Shown: one piece after another, positions 23,355 to 28,046 of the stretch
Position numbering within the stretch: the first letter of the stretch is position 1
Layout of the letters: every line of letters begins with the position of its first letter
NCBI GenBank assembly: GCA_903934195.1
Contig: CAIZMV010000045.1
Coordinates: 1 to 28,046 of the forward strand
Direction of reading: 5' to 3'
Length of the DNA: 28,046 bases
DNA from: an uncultured Acidimicrobiaceae bacterium
Lineage (GTDB): Bacteria; Actinomycetota; Acidimicrobiia; Acidimicrobiales; Ilumatobacteraceae
Position numbers and translations under genes: made by a program
The notes under the pieces: generated by a model
Told to the model about the DNA's origin: nothing
Database searches by the model: none
What the model saw: the letters and a program-made list of their open reading frames with translations, nothing else

Positions 23355-24082
23355 TTCGTGAAAGCCGACACAACCACACTGATTGCTGACAAGAACAAAA
23401 GAGAGATAACAAGATTGTTGAATCGCTCTTGGGTAATGACTCGTCTCACTGCATAACCAATCGCTATTGCGACACCTAACGCTGGTACTGCGACTGCAAC
23501 GCCTGCCAAATTAGTGGTATTCACTTTTCCGGCAGATACAAACAGTGCAAGAGCCCCGATGTTCACTACGGCAAACACAGTATTGATAGTGGCTCGAAAA
23601 GTTGTAGGTGCCAACTGACGGGCTTGCATCAGGAAGACTAATGGTGGGCCATTGGTTGAAGTAGACGTCGACAAGAAGCCGCTGACAATGCCGAATACCC
23701 AATCAAGATGATGGGAATCATCTCGTAAACGAAACCCACGTAATAGAAGTACTGCGGCAGAGATCACGACTACGCCGAGGACCAAACGAAGGCCGGTCTC
23801 GGAAACAAAGACGAAAGCCATAAGCCCAAATGGCATACCCGCATAGGAAGCCAGAATCAGTCTCTTCGCTATCGACGCGTCCACATGCTTTCGGTCGATG
23901 ACCGCTTGGGAAGTTGTAGAGATTGCACCAATAATCGTTGCAACAACCACCGCATCTCGAGGACTGACAACCAATGTCATCAGGGGCACGGCCAACAGCG
24001 AAAACCCGAACCCGGAAAGAGTCTGAGCGAACGAGGCAAACGCTATGCACCCGGCTATCCACGCCAATTCCCCACCACTCAT
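23351..24082 (-). CDS. TauE/SafE family permease
   Basis: Integral membrane protein of 243 residues with about seven or eight hydrophobic helices arranged as two related halves, the pattern of TauE/SafE (4-toluene sulfonate uptake/sulfite exporter-like) proteins. The first half carries FAQTLSGFGFSLLAVPLM and the second FLSTSTSTNGPPLVFLM, the two matching signature loops after the first helix of each half. Substrates in the family include sulfite, sulfoacetate and other organic anions. ATG at 24082 replaces a longer frame to 24151 because TAGGGT lies seven bases upstream and the extra residues are charged rather than signal-like. Divergent from the carbamoylase operon 110 bases away, so it could import an anionic substrate for it, but nothing proves this. 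Confidence 0.84.
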   Translation of the reverse strand: MSGGELAWIAGCIAFASFAQTLSGFGFSLLAVPLMTLVVSPRDAVVVATIIGAISTTSQAVIDRKHVDASIAKRLILASYAGMPFGLMAFVFVSETGLRLVLGVVVISAAVLLLRGFRLRDDSHHLDWVFGIVSGFLSTSTSTNGPPLVFLMQARQLAPTTFRATINTVFAVVNIGALALFVSAGKVNTTNLAGVAVAVPALGVAIAIGYAVRRVITQERFNNLVISLLFLSAISVVVSAFTN

Positions 24083-24089
24083 CGGTGCA

Positions 24090-24095
24090 ACCCTA
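24090..24095 (-). promoter_or_regulatory. -10 box TAGGGT of the TauE/SafE gene
   Basis: TAGGGT, seven bases, then ATG at 24082; decides the start codon. Confidence 0.5.
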
Positions 24096-24180
24096 GGCTT
24101 GCGGGAGTCCGTCCAGCCGTTTATTCGCCGTCGAGAGTCCTGCAACCCCAATCATTCAGGCATTTGGCCTTTACATTTCG

Positions 24181-24186
24181 TACACT
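24181..24186 (+). promoter_or_regulatory. -10 box TACACT of the carbamoylase operon
   Basis: TACACT, six bases, then GTG at 24193. It favours that GTG over the in-frame TTG at 24187 that directly abuts the box. Confidence 0.5.
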
Positions 24187-24192
24187 TTGGGT

Positions 24193-25452
24193 GTGCCTTC
24201 CTCCTCAACTCCCGTGTTGCCCCAAATCAATGGGGAACGCTTGATGCAAAAAATCATGGATCTTGCAAGCATCGGCGCAATTGACGGTGGCGGTTGTGCG
24301 CGCCTGGCACTTACAGATGAAGATGCTGCAGGCCGAGATCTCGTTGTTGGCTGGATGCACGATTTAGGTCTCACCGTCACTACGGACGTCATTGGAAACG
24401 TGATTGGCACTTGGGACGTGGGTGACGGCTTGCCGGTGATGACCGGGTCCCACATTGACACGGTTCGAACAGGCGGAAAGTACGACGGCAACCTCGGAGT
24501 ACTCGCTGGTCTAGAAGTGATTCAAACTCTTCAAGAAGCATCTGTAACTCCACCACGTCCTATCAGTGTTGGAATTTTCACAAACGAAGAAGGATCGCGC
24601 TTTGCACCAGACATGCTTGGCTCTCTTGTATACGTAGGTGGCCTGTCAATAGAAGACGCTCTTGACATTGTTGGCATTGATGGGGCACGAGTCGGAGATG
24701 AGTTAGAACGAATTGGTTACAACGGCGCAACTCCATGTCCAGGCTTTGCGCCACACGCTTTTGTTGAACTTCACATTGAACAGGGTCCTGTCTTGGAGAG
24801 AACTGATGTAACCATCGGAGCCGTAACAGGCGTGCAAGGAATCAGTTGGCAAGAAGTAACCATCACGGGCCAGTCCAATCATGCAGGAACAACCCCAATG
24901 AGCATGCGTAAAGACCCAAGCTATGTGGCTTCAAAGATCGCGGTGTTTCTTCGCGAATTGGCTGATCGTTACAAAGGCGACCAAGTGTGCACAGTTGGAA
25001 AGATAGATCTTTTCCCAAACTTGATAAATGTAATTCCGGCAAAGGCAGTGTTAACGCTCGATGTTCGCAACACGGACGAAGAGACCCTTTCCAAAGCCGA
25101 GAGGGAAATTTCAGATTTCATTCTGTCGCTGTCACGAAGCGAGGGCGTAGAGATTTCGACTCGATCGCTAGCTCGTTTTGAACCAGTGATATTTAACCCC
25201 GAGGTAATCGACATCGTTGAAAAAGTCGCGATGTCAAAGACTCCGTCAGTGTGTCGCATGCCAAGTGGCGCAGGACACGACGCTCAAATGCTTGCGCGTG
25301 TGTGTCCGTCCGCGATGATTTTCGTACCGAGCGTGGAAGGCATCAGCCATAATCCTGCTGAATTTACAGACCCTGAAGATTTAGTCATGGGCACAAATAT
25401 CTTGCTTCAGGTACTCATCGAACTCTCGAATATTGAGGAATTTGCATCATGA
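24193..25452 (+). CDS. M20 Zn-dependent N-carbamoyl-L-amino acid / allantoate amidohydrolase
   Basis: A 419-residue amidase of the hydantoinase/carbamoylase branch of M20, removing a carbamoyl or ureido group with release of ammonia and CO2. The dimetal ligands are visible: GSHIDT, GKYDGNLG, TNEEGSRF, HIEQGPVLE and, near the end, ISHNPAEFT; GAGHDAQ is the usual C-terminal motif. A lid/dimerisation domain occupies the middle (about 208-325). L-carbamoylase, allantoate deiminase, ureidoglycolate and beta-ureidopropionate enzymes share these motifs and cannot be separated by eye. GTG at 24193 is preferred because of the TACACT box. First gene of the operon; its stop overlaps the next start (ATGA). 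Confidence 0.9.
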   Translation: MPSSSTPVLPQINGERLMQKIMDLASIGAIDGGGCARLALTDEDAAGRDLVVGWMHDLGLTVTTDVIGNVIGTWDVGDGLPVMTGSHIDTVRTGGKYDGNLGVLAGLEVIQTLQEASVTPPRPISVGIFTNEEGSRFAPDMLGSLVYVGGLSIEDALDIVGIDGARVGDELERIGYNGATPCPGFAPHAFVELHIEQGPVLERTDVTIGAVTGVQGISWQEVTITGQSNHAGTTPMSMRKDPSYVASKIAVFLRELADRYKGDQVCTVGKIDLFPNLINVIPAKAVLTLDVRNTDEETLSKAEREISDFILSLSRSEGVEISTRSLARFEPVIFNPEVIDIVEKVAMSKTPSVCRMPSGAGHDAQMLARVCPSAMIFVPSVEGISHNPAEFTDPEDLVMGTNILLQVLIELSNIEEFAS

Positions 25453-26372
25453 CTCGAATCATTACGATCGGCGCTGCTCAGCTGGGCCCAATACAAAAAG
25501 ACCACACTCGTCAACAAGTTGTTGCACGCCTGATTGACCTTCTTCGTAAGGCCCACTCAGCAGGCTGTGATGTGGTTGTTTTCCCGGAACTCGCACTCAC
25601 GACGTTTTTCCCTCGATGGTTCGTAGACAACATCTCAGAGACTGACCACTATTACGAAACCGAGATGCCTTCTCCAATCACTGCACCTCTTTTTGAAGAG
25701 GCAAAGAAACTGGGCATCGGCTTCTGTCTCGGATACGCAGAGTTGACATCAAAAGGCGAACGTTTCAATACACAGATCCTTGTAGAGAAGGACGGATCCA
25801 TTGTTGCAAAGTACCGCAAAGTTCATATACCCGGTCACGAGGAAAACGAACCAGATAGAGCCTTTCAACATGCTGAGCGTTATTACTTCACACCGTCTAA
25901 TGAAGGTTTTGGTGTGTGGAATGCATTCGGCGCACGTGTCGGAATGATGATCTGCAACGACAGGCGCTGGCCTGAGTCGTACCGAGTAATGGGCCTCCAA
26001 GGAGTTGAGTTAATACTGTGCGGATACAACACGCCAATTCATTACATCCCTGATCCAAGCCAAGACATATTGCAAGGATTTCACAATGCGCTCGTGATGC
26101 AATCTGGTGCGTACCAAAACGGAACATGGGTCGTCGGTGTAGCAAAGGCAGGAGTCGAAGAAGGTGTTGATTCGCTCGGACAGAGCATGATTGTTGCGCC
26201 ATCAGGTCAGATTGTTGCTCAAGCACTTACGACTGATGACGAACTTCTTGTTGCGCATTGCGACATGGACTGGTGCCAGAAATACACCAAGACCCTTTTC
26301 GATTTTGACCGTTATCGCAGGCCCGAGGTTTATACACGCATCACCGCACAACGCGGAGTGGAACTGGATTAA
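25449..26372 (+). CDS. N-carbamoyl-D-amino acid hydrolase
   Basis: Nitrilase-superfamily amidase of 307 residues hydrolysing N-carbamoyl-D-amino acids to D-amino acid, ammonia and CO2. It follows the well-known Agrobacterium D-carbamoylase closely: FPELALTTFFPRW with catalytic Glu47, KYRKVHIPGH with Lys124, and MICNDRRWPE with Cys169, then GYNTP and MQSGAYQNG. That level of agreement, including the Phe-Phe-Pro-Arg-Trp loop, is specific to this subfamily rather than to beta-ureidopropionase or N-carbamoylputrescine amidase. Length is normal. It starts on ATGA overlapping the M20 stop and is followed two bases later by the SsnA-like gene. The natural substrate in this operon may be a different ureido compound. 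Confidence 0.92.
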   Translation: MTRIITIGAAQLGPIQKDHTRQQVVARLIDLLRKAHSAGCDVVVFPELALTTFFPRWFVDNISETDHYYETEMPSPITAPLFEEAKKLGIGFCLGYAELTSKGERFNTQILVEKDGSIVAKYRKVHIPGHEENEPDRAFQHAERYYFTPSNEGFGVWNAFGARVGMMICNDRRWPESYRVMGLQGVELILCGYNTPIHYIPDPSQDILQGFHNALVMQSGAYQNGTWVVGVAKAGVEEGVDSLGQSMIVAPSGQIVAQALTTDDELLVAHCDMDWCQKYTKTLFDFDRYRRPEVYTRITAQRGVELD

Positions 26373-26374
26373 CA

Positions 26375-27445
26375 ATGTCCTTTCAGACCCAGGGACTCGT
26401 CTGCGCGCACCATCATTTGTATTCATCTTTGGCTAGAGGCATGCCTGCACCCGAGGTAACACCACACTCATTTCTGTCAATTCTTGAGAATGTCTGGTGG
26501 AAACTGGACGTGGCTCTTGACCTAGATACCTTGTACTGGTCTGCTGCCCTTGGAGCAGCAGAAGCTCTTTGTAACGGCACCACTGCAATTATCGATCATC
26601 ATGAATCTCCGATGGCGATTGACGGCAGTCTTGACGTTATTGCTGACGCATGCTCAATGGTGGGCGTTAAAGCGAACTTGTCATACGGCGTCACCGATAG
26701 ATGGGATCACTCAACTATCCGATCAAAAGTCAGTCCGCTGTCCCCAATGACTGACGGAGCAAAGCGCGGCCTGCGCGAGAATGAACGGTTTCTTCGTGCA
26801 GGAGGCAGAGGAATGGTCGGAGTGCATGCATCGTTTACATGTACAGACGAAACGCTCGACGGCGCTGCATCATTGGCTGACTCGATGAAGACTGGTGTAC
26901 ATATTCATGTTGCTGAAGGTCTCGACGATAAAGATTCTGGAGCACGCCTTCAAAACCTTGCAAAAGACAATTGGTTACTAGTTCACGCTGTTCACCTCGA
27001 TCGGCCCCTCCCCGGCACCATTGTTCACAATCCACGCTCAAACATGAACAATTCAGTGGGCTATGCCAATCCTGTTCGCTTTTCAAATGACATTGCTTTA
27101 GGTACAGACGGGATCGGCGCCGACATGTTGGAAGAAGCGCGTCTTGCATATGTGCGTCTTCGCGAATCTGACGTAACACAGACACCAGAGACCGTATGGC
27201 AGTGGTTGCGAAACGCAGAGAAGTTCTTCCCGGAAATAGGTAAAGACTCCGTTACATGGTCGTATGACAACGTTGACAGTCCGTGGCATGCCGCGTTTAC
27301 ACCGGGTATCAGATGTGTTGAGGTTCGAGTCGATGGAAATCTAGTAGTTGACAACGGCAAACCGACCCACTTCGACATGAATGAAATAAGAAGTAAAGCA
27401 TTTGAAGCAGCTACAAAACTCCATAAGAAACTTGCCTTGAGGTAA
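26375..27445 (+). CDS. SsnA-like amidohydrolase lacking the N-terminal strands
   Basis: A 356-residue metal-dependent hydrolase closest to SsnA, a putative aminohydrolase linked to molybdenum-hydroxylase gene clusters. Metal ligands are seen as His12 and His14 in CAHHHLYS, HIHVAEG, a His in LLVHAVH and the Asp in LGTDGIGADM; SNMNNSVGY is a strong SsnA signature. It begins at the HxH strand, so about 55 residues that normally make the first part of the flanking beta-sandwich are missing, and the Gly-Tyr-Lys-Ala-Asp segment near the C-terminus is replaced. No alternative upstream start exists in this frame. Two bases separate it from the neighbours on each side. Probably deaminates or opens a ring compound; substrate unknown. 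Confidence 0.82.
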   Translation: MSFQTQGLVCAHHHLYSSLARGMPAPEVTPHSFLSILENVWWKLDVALDLDTLYWSAALGAAEALCNGTTAIIDHHESPMAIDGSLDVIADACSMVGVKANLSYGVTDRWDHSTIRSKVSPLSPMTDGAKRGLRENERFLRAGGRGMVGVHASFTCTDETLDGAASLADSMKTGVHIHVAEGLDDKDSGARLQNLAKDNWLLVHAVHLDRPLPGTIVHNPRSNMNNSVGYANPVRFSNDIALGTDGIGADMLEEARLAYVRLRESDVTQTPETVWQWLRNAEKFFPEIGKDSVTWSYDNVDSPWHAAFTPGIRCVEVRVDGNLVVDNGKPTHFDMNEIRSKAFEAATKLHKKLALR

Positions 27446-27447
27446 AC

Positions 27448-28046
27448 ATGCCGGTATTCATTCCATCATCCTTGACAGAAGCAACTCAGCTTTTATCAAA
27501 GAACCCTGACGCGCATCTTCTTACTGGTGGCACCGACATGATGGTTGAAGTCAACTTCAACCACAGACACCCCGACACCGTTATCGCACTTCGAAATATT
27601 CCAGAGTTTCAACGTTGGAACATTGACACCGCCTCCGGCCTCGTTCACATCGGCTCATCTGTGCCCTACGCAACAATGGAACACGGTGAACTTGCAAAGA
27701 CGCTACCTGCGCTAGCTGAAGCCGCGCGAACAGTTGGGTCACCACAAATTCGGGCAGCTGGGTCTATCGGTGGCAATCTCGGAACGTGTTCACCAGCTGG
27801 TGATTCACTTCCCGTTCTGGCCGCTCTAGATGCCGTCGTGCATTTACAGTCTGAGACTTCACGTCGTTCCGTTTCTTTTGCAGAGTTCATGGTGGGCCCA
27901 AAGAGAAACTCTCGTTTTCCTAACGAGATCATCACGGGCGTCTCAATCCCCATCACGAACGGTTGGCAGGGTTACGCAAAAGTTGGAGTGCGCAATGCCA
28001 TGGTTATCTCTGTTGCCTCAGTGTGTCTGGCAATTCATGACAACAA
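27448..28046 (+). CDS. Molybdenum hydroxylase FAD-binding subunit (XDH/CoxM family), 3' partial
   Basis: The medium subunit of xanthine dehydrogenase or CO-dehydrogenase-type enzymes, which passes electrons from the iron-sulfur subunit through FAD to the acceptor. The frame is open from the ATG at 27448 to the window end, 199 complete codons of an expected 280-290. LLTGGTDMM (about 24-32) and IRAAGSIGGNLGTCSPAGD (about 101-119) are the two FAD-pyrophosphate loops that define the family. Start lies two bases after the SsnA-like stop, as expected for an operon. The small 2Fe-2S and large Mo subunits are presumably encoded next. Xanthine/purine oxidation is more likely than CO oxidation given the amidohydrolases upstream, but that is inference. 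Confidence 0.9.
   Translation, partial: MPVFIPSSLTEATQLLSKNPDAHLLTGGTDMMVEVNFNHRHPDTVIALRNIPEFQRWNIDTASGLVHIGSSVPYATMEHGELAKTLPALAEAARTVGSPQIRAAGSIGGNLGTCSPAGDSLPVLAALDAVVHLQSETSRRSVSFAEFMVGPKRNSRFPNEIITGVSIPITNGWQGYAKVGVRNAMVISVASVCLAIHDN

Noticed and set aside
22629..24082. A sulfide-oxidation module of persulfide dioxygenase plus sulfite exporter
   Set aside because: The MBL protein has SHYHPDH and not the ETHE1-type THxHADH motif, it lacks a rhodanese domain, and the two genes are convergent and not co-transcribed.
3990..24195. Canonical -35 hexamers upstream of the TANNNT boxes
   Set aside because: I looked at several (for example ahead of 16511, 19735 and 24193) and found no TTGACA-like sequence at 16-18 bases.

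Overview
The window looks like chromosomal DNA from a high-turnover, compact actinobacterium (Actinomycetota), most likely an aquatic member of the class Acidimicrobiia. The phylum call rests on a full-length GuaB1-type protein close to the mycobacterial form, a heme A synthase of the actinobacterial type, Thr/Ala-rich linkers in the secreted protein, and widespread signs of leaderless transcription. The class is inference from gene content and base composition (about half G+C by eye). I see no rRNA, tRNA, CRISPR, insertion sequence or phage gene, and no gene-free stretch above 300 bases.

Layout. 1-3990: an M18 aminopeptidase cut by the left edge, then a minus-strand unit guaB1, cmk, plsC (purine recycling, CMP kinase, phosphatidic acid synthesis). 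4018-6160: an alpha/beta hydrolase overlapping a Sua5-type tRNA t6A enzyme, and a J-domain protein behind an enoyl-CoA hydratase. 6995-10539: histidine phosphatase, heme A synthase, a lipocalin-like protein of unknown role, and a short-chain dehydrogenase. 10759-14814: a secreted peptidoglycan-binding M23 peptidase closed by a strong hairpin, a SAM methyltransferase, a second histidine phosphatase and an uncharacterised lipoprotein. 14868-17987: DoxX-like membrane protein, a membrane-anchored unknown, a hexapeptide acyltransferase and a type-B carboxylesterase. 18042-21126: panB and panC (pantothenate), then an FAD amine/amino-acid oxidase-like protein. 21123-24082: a divergent ProA-like aldehyde dehydrogenase, a metallo-beta-lactamase hydrolase and a TauE/SafE permease.

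24193-28046 is a tight four-gene plus-strand operon running off the right edge: an M20 N-carbamoyl-L-amino acid/allantoate hydrolase, an N-carbamoyl-D-amino acid hydrolase, an SsnA-like amidohydrolase without the usual N-terminal strands, and the FAD subunit of a molybdenum hydroxylase. This reads as a nitrogen-scavenging operon for purine- or hydantoin-like ring compounds.

Two architectural features stand out beyond the genes. First, 14 gene starts have a TANNNT box ending exactly 6 or 7 bases before the start codon, which implies leaderless mRNAs and corrects several start codons (for example heme A synthase at 8562 and the M20 hydrolase at 24193). In two divergent pairs one 7-bp box serves both strands. 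Second, five convergent gene pairs overlap by exactly four bases, with the two stop codons interlocked in a YTAR tetranucleotide.
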